Positions 27,367-37,774 of a stretch of 64,000 bases of DNA are shown here, piece after piece; position 1 is the stretch's first letter; each line of letters starts with the position of its first letter. Source of the DNA: Nannochloropsis salina CCMP1776 (taxonomy: Eukaryota > Sar > Eustigmatophyceae > Eustigmatales > Monodopsidaceae); the NCBI GenBank assembly GCA_004565275.1, contig SDOX01000001.1, forward strand, positions 434,001 to 498,000, written 5' to 3'. The position numbers and the translations under genes were made by a program. Under the pieces are notes generated by a model, which saw only the letters and a program-made list of their open reading frames with translations, was not told the DNA's origin and ran no database searches.

Positions 27367-29535
27367 ATGGTTGCCAAAGCTGCTTTCGCCGGCGTTGCCG
27401 CCATGGGTGTACTAGGCGCCCACGCCTTCATCCCCACCCCTGTGAGCCTGAGCAGGGTGCTCGGACAGCGTGCCTCTGCTCGCTCTGGCCCTGTCATGAT
27501 GGCTACCGTGGCGCCTGAGAAAGTGACCGCGACTCCTGCAGACTTGAACCGTGCCGCCAACGAAGCCCGCGGTCTGGCCCTGGACTCCATCACTGCGGCA
27601 CACTCCGGCCACCTGGGTCTCCCCCTCGGCGCCGCGGACATCGGCGCCGTGCTGTGGGGGAAGCTCCTCCAACACAATCCCGAGGACCCGCAGTGGATCA
27701 ACCGCGATCGTTTCATTCTCTCTGCTGGCCACGGCTCCATGTTCATCTACTCGTGGCTGCATTTGTCCGGATACGCGCTGCCCCTGGAGGAGGTGAAGAA
27801 ATTCCGACAGCACCACTCGATGACGCCAGGGCATCCCGAATTCCCCTCCTCCGAGCACAACACGCCCGGTATTGAGAGCACTACTGGCCCCCTGGGCCAA
27901 GGCGTGTCCAACGCAGTGGGTATGGCCGCTGCCCAGAAGCACGCTGCCGCAAGCTACAACACTCCCCAGCACACCATCTTCAACAGCCACATTATCACCT
28001 TGGCGGGCGACGGCTGCATTCAGGAGGGCGTGGCAGCCGAGTCGGCGGCTTTCGCAGCCCATGAAAAGCTTGACAACCTGATTGTCCTCTACGACGCGAA
28101 CGACGTGACGCTGGATGCCATGGCGGACCGCACCCAGTCCGAGGACGTGGCCATGCGCTACAAAGCCTACGGCTGGGACGTGGTGACCATCGACGGGCAC
28201 GACCTGGTGGCCATCGAGAAGGCGATCAGCGATGCTAAGGCCACCGACAATGGCAAGCCCAAGATGATTATCTGCAAGACCATCATCGGGAAGGGTATCG
28301 ACGAGATCGCCGGCACCAACGCCGCCCACGGCGAGGCTGGTGTGAAGTACTGCGACGACTCCCGCAAGCGCCTGGGCCTCCCTGAAGAGAAGTGGTATGT
28401 CTCCCCCGAGACCCGATCTTTCTTTGTCAACCGGCAGAGCGAGCTAAAGAGCGAGTACGACGCCTGGCAGAAGACGTTCGCGGAGTGGAAGGCCGCCAAC
28501 CCCGACAAGGCGAAGCTGCTGGCCGATGCAGTGGAGAAGAAGGTTCCCTCGGCGGAGGAGCTAATGAAGGCCATCCCCGAGTTCGACCCCTCCAAGAACA
28601 TCGCTACCCGCGAGGCCGGCTCCATTGTGCTCCAATCTGTGGCTGCCGCGGTGCCCAACTACCTGACCGGCTCGGCTGATCTCTTCGGCTCCACCAAGAA
28701 CTACATCAAGAACGGGGGGGACTTCGGGAACGGCGAGGGCAAGACCTACAGTGGCCGAAACATCCTTTATGGCATCCGCGAGCACGCTATGGGCTCCATT
28801 CTTAACGGCTTCGCGTACTTCGGCCTGCACCGCGTCTCCGGCGCTACCTTCCTAGTCTTCGCCGACTACATGCGTGCCCCTGTGCGGGTGGCCGCGCTCT
28901 CCGAGCTGCCTGTCGGCTACATCTGGACGCACGACTCTATCGGCGTGGGTGAGGACGGACCGACCCACCAGCCCGTTGAGACCGTGTCTGGCCTTCGCGT
29001 CTTCCCTAACGTGGACGTGATCCGCCCCGCCGACTCCGAGGAGACCGCCGGCGCCTTCGTCTCCTCCATTGTCCGCAAGGACGGCCCCACGGCCCTCATC
29101 CTGACCCGTCAGAACGTGAATCAGCTACCTGGCTCCGCCCAGGAGAAGCGAGCCGGCGTGCTGAAGGGCGCCTACATCATCAAGAAGGAGAGTGGGCCGC
29201 TCAAAGCGATCATCATGGCGTCGGGCTCGGAGGTGCAGCACGCCGTGGCGGCGGCTGAGTCCTTGGGCGATGGGATTCGCGTCGTTTCCATGCCCTGCAT
29301 GGAGATTTTCGACCGCCAGACGCCCGCATACAAGGAGTCGATCCTTCCCGCAGCCTGCCGCAAGCGCATTGCCATGGAAGCCGGTGTGACAGGCTTGTGG
29401 TACAAGTATGTGGGCCTGGACGGCAAGGTCATCGGCGTGGATCGCTTCGGATTTTCTGCCCCTGGCCCCATCGTCATGAAGGAGTTGGGCATGTCCGCTG
29501 ATAACCTTGTGGAGCAGGCGAAGAGCTACATCTAA
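27367..29535 (+). CDS. TKL: Plastid transketolase
   Basis: An intronless 722-residue protein. Start ATG at 27367, with no other in-frame ATG close by. Residues 1-20 are a signal peptide and the cleavage motif AHA/FIP (F21) is the ASAF-type plastid entry signal, followed by a short transit peptide ending near MMATVAPEK. The enzyme moves two-carbon ketol units in the Calvin-Benson and pentose-phosphate cycles. ThDP/Mg binding is seen at [10 protein letters not shown] (about 213-222) with DAND downstream, the substrate loop at [18 protein letters not shown], and the pyrimidine domain at [15 protein letters not shown] and [15 protein letters not shown]. Full length for the family. The strongly biased, C-ending codons suggest high expression. 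Confidence 0.96.
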   Translation: MVAKAAFAGVAAMGVLGAHAFIPTPVSLSRVLGQRASARSGPVMMATVAPEKVTATPADLNRAANEARGLALDSITAAHSGHLGLPLGAADIGAVLWGKLLQHNPEDPQWINRDRFILSAGHGSMFIYSWLHLSGYALPLEEVKKFRQHHSMTPGHPEFPSSEHNTPGIESTTGPLGQGVSNAVGMAAAQKHAAASYNTPQHTIFNSHIITLAGDGCIQEGVAAESAAFAAHEKLDNLIVLYDANDVTLDAMADRTQSEDVAMRYKAYGWDVVTIDGHDLVAIEKAISDAKATDNGKPKMIICKTIIGKGIDEIAGTNAAHGEAGVKYCDDSRKRLGLPEEKWYVSPETRSFFVNRQSELKSEYDAWQKTFAEWKAANPDKAKLLADAVEKKVPSAEELMKAIPEFDPSKNIATREAGSIVLQSVAAAVPNYLTGSADLFGSTKNYIKNGGDFGNGEGKTYSGRNILYGIREHAMGSILNGFAYFGLHRVSGATFLVFADYMRAPVRVAALSELPVGYIWTHDSIGVGEDGPTHQPVETVSGLRVFPNVDVIRPADSEETAGAFVSSIVRKDGPTALILTRQNVNQLPGSAQEKRAGVLKGAYIIKKESGPLKAIIMASGSEVQHAVAAAESLGDGIRVVSMPCMEIFDRQTPAYKESILPAACRKRIAMEAGVTGLWYKYVGLDGKVIGVDRFGFSAPGPIVMKELGMSADNLVEQAKSYI

Positions 29536-30409
29536 GCTCTAGCCGCCGCAGGTCTCTGTGACGCGACGGATAGTAAGGGAGGAGCGGCCTTTTTCCTCGA
29601 TGACCGGATCCTGGTCTTGGAAACCGAGAGGTGCATGTGAGGGGCCTGAATGTGACGAGCATTGAGGGGATGTCGTTCCTCTGTTGCGTAGAAGGCTTGA
29701 GTATCCTGGAAAATGCACCTTGCATAGAGTGGTTGGCAGGGAATGAGAAACAAGAATACGGAACGTCAAGGATCCTGTGCTAGGAGCGCAGTTGTGACAA
29801 TGGAAGCAGTTGCTGTGGGGTGCGCGTGTCGTGGCGTGTCTTTGTGTCTTCAGTGAAGTAAGGTGTCAAATGTGCATCGAGTGGTGTATGAGTGTCAGCC
29901 GATTTGTGTGTTTCGACGCCAATGGATGTATGTGCGGGCTCATCACTCTTTAATTTCAGGCAGAGGACGGTCACCACTGCGTCACACGAAAGAAGTGAAA
30001 GGGTTACAGCAGCAGATACATCACTTGACGCGTTTGAAAACTGTCAGATTCTGACCTCGCAATTTGTTTGATCGTTGGCAATCTTTCATCTGCTTCTCCT
30101 TAAGGAAATGGCACGGTCGAGAGGGCAGCAGTGGCAAGACAATTCTCGACTGTGTACAGTCTGAGTGATTGCCACGAGCAGGAACATTGAAAAACGATTG
30201 GTGCAGCTACCAATCGAGACAGAACCATCCTTGGCTTTTTGTTTTCTGATTAAAGTACTCTTCTCGCAGAGGCGCACACCTTACATTACACAAGCGTCCC
30301 ACAGGTGACATACCCTGGCTAGTCCTGTTCGCACGCGTCATCCTACTTCCTTGATGCCCTCAATACAACTTTCTGTGCTCATTCTCACCCGTAACTGCTT
30401 CCCCTTCCC
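29536..30409. other. Long convergent spacer, no gene seen
   Basis: About 870 bases between the stop codons of transketolase and centrin. The TG-rich stretch 29810-29930 and other frames show no coding character. No tRNA-like structure was recognised. Confidence 0.3.
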
Positions 30410-31402
30410 CTACGACAAGCTTCGCCGGGTCATGATGGTGTAGAAATCCTCGAAAGAGACCTCGCCATCCTGGTCGGCATCCGCCCGTTGTATCATCTCT
30501 TTCAGCTCCGCATCTGATGTAGAAGCACCAGCAGGGTGATGGTAGCAATAATAACAGGGAGAAGAGCATGGATGATGAGCTCTCCAAAAAAACGACCTAA
30601 AATCTTGACGGATTTCGTCCACTCGACTCCATCTATTTTAAAAACATCCGGTCTTACTTACCCGACATGTTCTCGCCCAGCTCTTTCGCGACGCGTTTCA
30701 GGTCCTTAAATGAGATCGACCCTTTGCCCTTGTCGTCGAACATGTTGAAGACCTTCTCGATGTCCTCCTTGCTCTCTTTATCGCTCATTTTCACTGTCAT
30801 CATATGTAGAAACTCATCGAAATCGATATTGTTGCTTTCGGAACTTGCGTTGTCGCTTTCCATATCCGCAATCATTTGGTAGATGGTGTGATTTTTCGAG
30901 TCGAAGCCGAGGGATTGCATGGCCTGTTTAAGCTCGCGCACGTCGATGGTCCCGCTTCCCTGCAGATCAAACAAGTTGAAGGCCTCACGGATTTCTGCGG
31001 TTTTTTTGGGGGGTTGAAGGACGCAAGGAGAGAAATCATTTCAGTCAATCCTTGAAAGAAGTCGGCCCCGAAAAGAGAGGCAATAGCGAAGCAAGGCTGA
31101 GGCCTGACAGACAGGAGAGCGATTTGAGCACACCGTGACAACCCCTCCGCCGATTTAGGAATGCTCTGAATTGCTGGACTAATATAAGAACGTGGTCGGA
31201 ATAATAAATAATGCCTTTTCACGTTCAGAAACCTACCTTCGATCTCCTCGTCTGTTAGCCCTTGCCGCACGCTGTCAGCTACGCCTGCCGAGCCCTTATC
31301 TCCTTGCCTTTTTGCCGAAGGACTGCGACGCTATTATATGTGCTTGATAGTTAGTAAGTCATTTGAATGCCACTCAAAAAGCATAGAAAAGTTTCTCACC
31401 AT
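30410..31402 (-). CDS. CETN: Centrin (EF-hand, four exons)
   Basis: Exons 31402-31400, 31330-31237, 30994-30662 and 30513-30410 join in frame to 177 residues. The first exon would be just the start ATG before GTGAGA, since the next exon opens after TAG with an in-frame Arg-rich centrin N-terminus ([11 protein letters not shown]). The same frame is open further upstream, so a longer N-terminus is possible. [16 protein letters not shown] and [16 protein letters not shown] are diagnostic of centrin, the Ca2+-binding contractile protein of basal bodies, spindle poles and nuclear pores. EF1 ([12 protein letters not shown]) and EF4 ([12 protein letters not shown]) look able to bind Ca2+. EF2 has about four extra residues inside its loop ([16 protein letters not shown]) and EF3 ends in Asp ([12 protein letters not shown]), so both may be weak. 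Confidence 0.9.
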
Positions 31403-31838
31403 TATCACTGAATGGAGAAATGGGCGCTCCTGTTGATATAATCGAATGGCGGGGAAATCTACGGAGAGAAAGGGGGATGACGTGTGTGAGGTTCGACGTT
31501 GAGCCTTTTTGATGGAAGAGTGTGCGGTAGGATGCCACCCTGAGTGAGGCAGGTACGTGCCTGTGACATGTACCGAGCGGGCCCGGGACTGCCTCTTACG
31601 GGCCTCCGCGTCGCCGACCTCCCGGCCCATGTCCTCGCGACAGGGCCTCTCATCGCCCGGGTCATGAGCCGCCGCACGCGGGGGACTTCCGAATTCGTAA
31701 GTCAAGATTTGAAGAAATTCATCGAGATGCCACCTCTTGACTTTGCGTTTTAGGTAATCACAAGGGGCATGGCTGGTGGATCATAGGTCGTTGTACTTTA
31801 TGGGAAAGAGCCGTCGATTCGCAAGTCTTTTACATCTG
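31403..31838. other. Upstream of centrin / downstream of KICS2-like gene
   Basis: About 436 bases. The minus-strand frame is open through 31705-31400 and could be centrin 5' coding or untranslated sequence; its translation has no centrin-like features. Otherwise empty. Confidence 0.3.
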
Positions 31839-33686
31839 TCAAAGTCTGAATGCAACGCCATCCTTCAATAGTGAAAGAGCTGTCATTAAAAAGGTGAGGA
31901 CTACCCGGTCTGTCGCCGGACGCGTGCGGTCTCCGAAAGCCACAACTAATCGCTCCCATGGGGAAATGTGTGCGACAAAGTACGAGTACGCCATGGTTCT
32001 TCCACTTTGATGGATAAATGTTCCGTCCAAAGGGGCTGATGGTGTGCATGTACCGTGCTCTTTACTCCCCACTCCTAAAAGGGAGAATCGCTGTGCCCCG
32101 CCCTCTGGAGTTCTTCCCTGAATCGCTGGCCAGAGACCACTACAATGGCACAAATCCCAGAACCAGTGCGGAAGCCCTCCCTCGCCGACCAGACATTGTT
32201 TGCCATCCTCAGCTATTTGTGAGCGACTGTCAGGTTGTAAGCCTGAAGAAAATGATGAAACGGCACCAGAGTTGAGGCGCGGTATAGCAGCATCTGCCAG
32301 GGAGCTAGACAAGGAAGAGAGCATAGGAGGGGGATGCTCCGAGTCACTCCGACGTCCACCCGTAGCTGCTTGGGAGGACGTCATTGAAAAACCCGGTAGG
32401 AAATCACGTCTGTCAAGCCTTTTGCACTGAGGTGACGGTGGAATTTCTTCATTTGGGCCTGCAGGTAGAGCGTACGAGCAATTTTCTTCCAAGCCCCTTG
32501 TAACTGAAGCTTCACCGGTACCACTTCCCTTAGCACTTAGAAAGATTGAGACACATATTTGCGCGGTTGGCCCATATGAGAGAAGGAAGTCGACAATGAT
32601 ATCCATGTAGGGATTGCAGCTGCTGCTTTCGGTCTTGCCGCCATCGGCCCGGTCACGTCGAGGGGAGGAGAATTGAAAAGGAGAGTCCAGCGTGCCACAG
32701 AGGCCTAGAATCTCGGTATTATACTGAGAAAGGTCCATCACTTGGTCCGCGATTTTGTCAAAGCGGAAAGGAAGTTTGTATACCAAGTGGTAAAACTGGC
32801 GGATTAGAACTCGCAGTCGGGTCTCCCCGACGGCCACTCCTCTTGCCGACGCCGGACCATGTGCCGCTGTCGCAGCTTTCCATCGCAGCAATTTCGCACG
32901 CAATGCCACGAGCTTCGCGACAACGGATAGGAATTGGTAGGGGTAGTTATTCATGAGTACCAGGCTCTGCAGACTCAGTGCGACCGTCTCAGCTTCGGCT
33001 GACACCAAGTCTCTCCAGTGGAGCATGAAATTAGGCGGCTCCTCTTTTCTGAGACCTTCCATGTGTCCGGTCAGGGCCGTGAGAGCGTTATTTTCACGTC
33101 TTGTACCGCCTTCACAGCCCACACAGTGAGGGAAGTGGGCGTTCGATGCCGAGTTGTGGACTGCGTACCAGCGACAAAGCCATAGGCGGAGTCCGACGAC
33201 CAGACGCATGTTTCGTAAAAGGGACGCCAACGATTGGGTCGACTTTGTGTCAAATAGCTGAATCAGGGTGCCAAGGTCTTTGTCAACATCCGCGTACATG
33301 GCTTCTGGCTTCACACAACTGTCGATTAAATCTACACCCAAATTATGCCTATGGGAAAAAAAAAAACCAGCGCGAGAGCAACAATGAAATAAGGACTGTG
33401 CATCAGCCACCTATTGCAAAGAGGGGTAGGGACACAGAATGGCTTAGAGAACGCCCACCACTTACATTTTTTCTGCTGCTGCAAGCAATAGAAAGGGAGA
33501 TATTAAATTGTCAAGGACACTCAACTCGCCTGAAGGTGGTTTCTGCTCTCGGAGTTGGTTCTGAAGCCTTTGAACAGCCGCGTGAGGATCTTGGGTAGCC
33601 AGTGCGGAAAAAAATCGCGAACTAACAATCATATCCATCACGATTTCGATCAAGTCGTACCCACATTTACCGTTACTGCTTTCCAT
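31839..33686 (-). CDS. KICS2: KICS2-like KICSTOR complex subunit (mTORC1 amino-acid branch)
   Basis: Exons 33686-33466 and 33348-31839 join in frame (576 residues). The second exon begins after a T-rich CCCATAG acceptor; the open frame upstream of it (to 33410) is intron. An in-frame ATG at 33701 would add five residues. Similarity to human KICS2/C12orf66, from memory, runs along the length in the same order: FFSALATQDPHAAVQRLQ and LISPFLLLAAAEKM (N-terminus), NMRLVVGLRLWLCRWYAV, KLVALRAKLLRWKAA, QICVSIFLSAKGSG, GGLPHWFW and, at the end, YSYFVAHISPWERLVVAF..LTFLMTALSLLKD. KICS2 belongs to KICSTOR, which ties GATOR1 to lysosomes when nutrients are low. A Ser/Pro/Arg-rich insert near 390-470 explains the extra length (human 445). 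Confidence 0.72.
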
Positions 33687-34110
33687 GTCCCTTGGCCTCA
33701 AGGAAAGTTTGACAGTGCGCGGATTTAGTCCACGGGGACAGCGTCAATTTGAGAGCGGACGTCAACCTCCTCCCAAAAAAAGACGCCGCAGATGACGAAG
33801 GCGTGGAGTCAGTCAAATTCAAGCGAAGTCGACTGCTGAACTTGCGAAGCAGTTTATCGGTGGTACCACGGCATCTGAAACAGTCGTGTATGGTCTTGTT
33901 AAATCGTACGCACTCGCAAAGGTCATGCCGTTCCACTGCGTGAAAGAAACGCTTGCCCCTCGCTCGCGCGGACAGTGCTACCTGAATGGAGGCTTTTTCC
34001 GAAGTATCTTCACGTTTTATCCTCACGATTTGCATTTTTTGCCACGAAAATATAATCCATAGTCCAGACAGGTGGGTGGCTGAGAGACGTCCTTCTGTCG
34101 GGCGGGGGGG
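33687..34110. promoter_or_regulatory. Divergent spacer between KICS2-like and LeuRS genes
   Basis: A 424-base head-to-head spacer; no supported gene. Presumed shared promoter. Confidence 0.35.
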
Positions 34111-37100
34111 ATGATAAGACCAAGGGCCTTTGCCCTCCTCTCGAGCGTTGCGGGCTGCGTCATCATGTTGCTGTCGGGGCGGACGGCGAGCGCGTTTCAA
34201 GCGTGGATAGGAAGCAATCCGGGCACTCGGACCGCCCGATCTTTGACTAGGCATCTTCCTCGGCATCGGATGAAGTTTGTCTCTGTCTTTAACAATGTTG
34301 TCAGCGCCAGCGATGGTCCCTTTCCCGCGCGATATGAACACGAAGTGATAGAACCCAAGTGGCAGAGGTACTGGGCCGAGAGAGAGACTTTCAAGGTATG
34401 TATTTTCCTCAAAGACTCGAAAATGGTTGAAAGCATGAAGAGTGATGAGATATCTGCTGTGTATTGCCTTCTCGTTGTGACTTGATGCCCTCAAACGCCT
34501 TTGATGCGCAGCCATGAGCCCTCCTCCACTTCATGTTGGGAGAAGTGGGAATCATGAGATCTTGGCAGCGTGCATATCTTGAGGTGCCGAGCAATTTATC
34601 AAACCCTCACACCCTTTTTGCTCCCCTCGTAAGGCAATACGGCGGCCTGGTAAAGGAAAGAAATTCGTGCTCGACATGTTCCCGTATCCCTCGGGGTCGG
34701 GGCTGCACGTGGGCCACCCGGAGGGCTACACCGCCTCGGACGTGATGGCGCGCTACTGGCGCATGTGCGACCTGGACGTGCTCCATCCCATGGTAAGTCA
34801 GCGCTTCAGTTGCCCTGGAAGGTCTCTCTCAGCCCGTGTCAGTCAGGGTGGGACCCCCCGGCATGCCGACCCTCGCGATCCAAGCCGTTGGAACGCCCCC
34901 ATCTGGACGCTCACGATGGATGCCTTTACTCCTCTTGTCAGGGCTGGGACTCCTTCGGATTGCCGGCAGAGCAACATGCAATCAACACGGGCACGCACCC
35001 GGGCGTGACCACCTACGAGAACATCGCCAACTTCAGGCGGCAGCTGAAGAGTCTCGGCTTCTCCTACGACTGGTCGCGTGAGCTCGCCACCACGGACTGG
35101 GACTACGTGCGATGGACGCAATGGATCTTTCTCCAGCTGTACAATAAGGGCTTGGCAGAGCAGAGCGAGGTTCTTGTCAACTGGTGCCCCGCCTTGGGTA
35201 CAGTCTTGGCGAACGAGGAGATTATAGACGGCAAGAGCGAGCGCGGAGACCACCCTGTGGAGCGCCTTCCCCTCCGTCAGTGGGTGCTGAAGATTACCAA
35301 GTACGCGGAGGAGCTGGAGGAGGACCTAAAGGGCCTGGACTGGCCAGAGGGCACCATAACGGCGCAGAAGCTCTGGATAGGGCGCTCGGAGGGCGCGCGG
35401 GTCATGTTCCCGCTTGCTTCTCCGGGCGCCGGCCCAGGCAGCGTAGAGGTGTTTACGACACGACCGGACACGCTGATGGGGGTCACCTACGTGGTGCTGG
35501 CGCCGGAACATCCGCTTGTGGAGCGTGTCACAAGCGAGGAGCGGCGCGCGGCTGTTCGGGCCTACGTGAGGGAGGCGGCCGGGAAGAGCGACCTGGACCG
35601 CACAGCCACCGGGAAAGACAAGGGCAAGACTGGCGTCGACACGGGGGCCAAGGTCGTACATCCTCTCTCTGGGGAAGAGCTACCGATCTGGGTGGCGGAC
35701 TATGTGCTGTGGGGCTACGGCACAGGCGCTGTGATGGCGGTGCCTGCTCATGACGAGCGCGACCACGCTTTTGCTACGGTGCGTGGTGGGGGTAGGGTAC
35801 GCGTGAGGTTGGGAGTAAGTAAGCAAGGTGTGGTGATGGCTTTGGGGCCTTTTCTACCAGGTGTTATCGATTGCCTGCCACTTAACCGCTCGTTACCGCC
35901 CTTCATGTAGATCTTCGGCCTCCCGATCAAGCAAGTGGTGGCGCCGGATGCGGGGTCGGATGCTCCACCGGTTGAAGAAGAGGCATTCGTGGGTGAAGGC
36001 CAAGCGGTCAATAGCGGCCCTCTTCTCGACGGTCAGCCCACGTCGGAGGCGAAGAAAGTGGTGGTAGAGGAGCTCGAGAAAAGGGAACGGGGCGCGGCCG
36101 TCGTCAATTACCGACTACGGGACTGGGTTTTCTCAAGGTACGCCTTTACACGCTGCCGGTCTTAACGCTTGGAGACGATGCTTACTCGACGCCTGTCTCA
36201 CTCCTTTCGAACCTGTATACAGGCAACGCTATTGGGGCGAGCCTATCCCAATCTATTTCCCTGTGGATATGGCCGACCACGACAAGGGGGATCCGCGCAA
36301 GGATGATCCCCACACTATCCGGTTTGACCAACCCATTCCTGTCGAAGAAGCGGAGCTGCCCTTGAAGCTCCCGGATATGGACAACTTTGCGCCTGGGAAC
36401 GACCCACAGGGATGTCTGGCCCGGGCAAAGGACTGGCGCTTCTTCAAAAAATCTGACGGGAAGTGGTACGCCCGTGAGACCAACACGATGCCGCAGTGGG
36501 CGGGCTCTTGCTGGTACTACCTCCGTTTCAGCGACCCGACCAATTCTAAACGGGCCTGGGGCGAAGAGGCAGACGAGCAATGGCTTCCAGTGGACCTGTA
36601 CGTGGGTGGACAGGAGCACGCGGTACTGCACTTGCTGTACGCCCGCTTCTGGCACAAATTCTTGTTCGACCTGGGCCTTACAAAGCACCGGGAGCCGTTT
36701 CTTAAACTGGTGCACCAAGGGATGATCTTGGGCACTGATGGCGAGAAAATGAGTAAATCGAGGGGGAATGTAGTTAATCCGGACGACGTGGTGAAGGAGT
36801 TTGGCGGAGACGCCCTGCGGCTCTACGAGATGTTCATGGGGCCGCTGGAAGCGGTCAAGCCCTGGCAGACAGCCCAGGTGGCGGGAGTGGTGCGCTTCCG
36901 GGACAAAGTCTTCCAGCTGGTCAGAAACCGCGAGATGACGGACTCAGCGGAGGCGATGGACGACGAAACGCTGCGATTGATGCACAAGACAATCAAGAAG
37001 GTGACGCAAGACGTGGAGACCTTGTCGTTCAATACAGCCATCTCGACCATGATGATATTCGCCAACCACCTTGCTAGCCGGAAGACGGAAGCCCTGCCCA

Positions 37101-37432
37101 GGGCGGCTGTTGAGAACCTTGTTCTCATGGTTTCTCCCTTCGCGCCCCATCTAGGAGAGGAATGCTGGGAGATGCTTGGCCACGATCATTCGCTGGCTTG
37201 CCACCCGTGGCCGCGGTACCAGGAAGAGCTCACCGTCGATGACTTCGTCAAGCTTGGCGTGCAAGTGAATGGGAAAACGCGGGGAGAAGTGTCGGTCCCT
37301 GCGGATGCGATAGAGGCCGACGTGATGGCAGCTGCGATGGAGCAGGAGAAAGTGGCATCTTTTTTGGATGGCAAGAGGGTTGTGAAGGTCATCTATGTCC
37401 CAGGCCGTATACTTAACATTGTTGCCAAGTAG
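34111..37432 (+). CDS. leuS: Leucyl-tRNA synthetase, bacterial type, plastid/mitochondrial
   Basis: Exons 34111-34395, 34634-34792, 34942-35778, 35911-36137 and 36223-37432 join in frame to 905 residues. The presequence is a signal peptide ending in TASAF (F29), the textbook plastid entry motif, then a basic stretch to about residue 52. Class I signature HVGH is at 120-123 ([16 protein letters not shown]). The CP1 editing domain has [14 protein letters not shown] and [30 protein letters not shown] and the KMSKS loop near 677-681 ([12 protein letters not shown]) follow, then an anticodon-binding helical part and a C-terminal [14 protein letters not shown] domain. It charges tRNA-Leu in organelles; dual targeting to mitochondria is possible but not visible. 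Exon 3 ends at a weaker GTGCGT donor. Confidence 0.94.
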
Positions 37433-37774
37433 ACGAGGCCCGAAACTCGGGCGGTACCGAGAAAGGCTCGCGCCTGCAATAGGAAGGACTGGTGAAAGTG
37501 CACTCAAAGGAAGTAGACTGATCGCATGAAAGCAAAAACCGAAGTCCTTTCGTGATGGACCTTTGAGTGACAAGGCATAGTAGATTCTTACATATCGGTA
37601 TACCACGTGAGAGTTGAAGTAAATCGGACATAACGGACATTGATGCTACTGGCGCTTCGACAATAACCACGCCCTGTGTGGTAATTTCTTCTTTTCATAG
37701 CTCAACTGCAACAAAAAAGCCTTTCTTGCTGCGATGTAATCCATGCGCGACGTACACAGCGACTGAGAAGGTGA
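37433..37774. other. Convergent 3' spacer, no gene seen
   Basis: A 342-base tail-to-tail spacer between LeuRS and SppA. No coding signal. Confidence 0.3.

Noticed and set aside
27412-28329. 305-codon minus-strand frame opposite transketolase
   Set aside because: Antisense shadow caused by strong codon bias; it has no homology-like motifs.
33349-33410. N-terminal extension of the KICS2-like second exon (starting ADAQSLF)
   Set aside because: It is open only by chance: a T-rich CCCATAG acceptor lies at 33349 and the upstream exon joins there in frame with conserved residues.
34765-34941. Frame opening inside LeuRS intron 2 and continuing into exon 3
   Set aside because: The LeuRS exon 2 donor GTAAGT at 34793 and acceptor at 34941 give perfect family sequence; the extension is intron.
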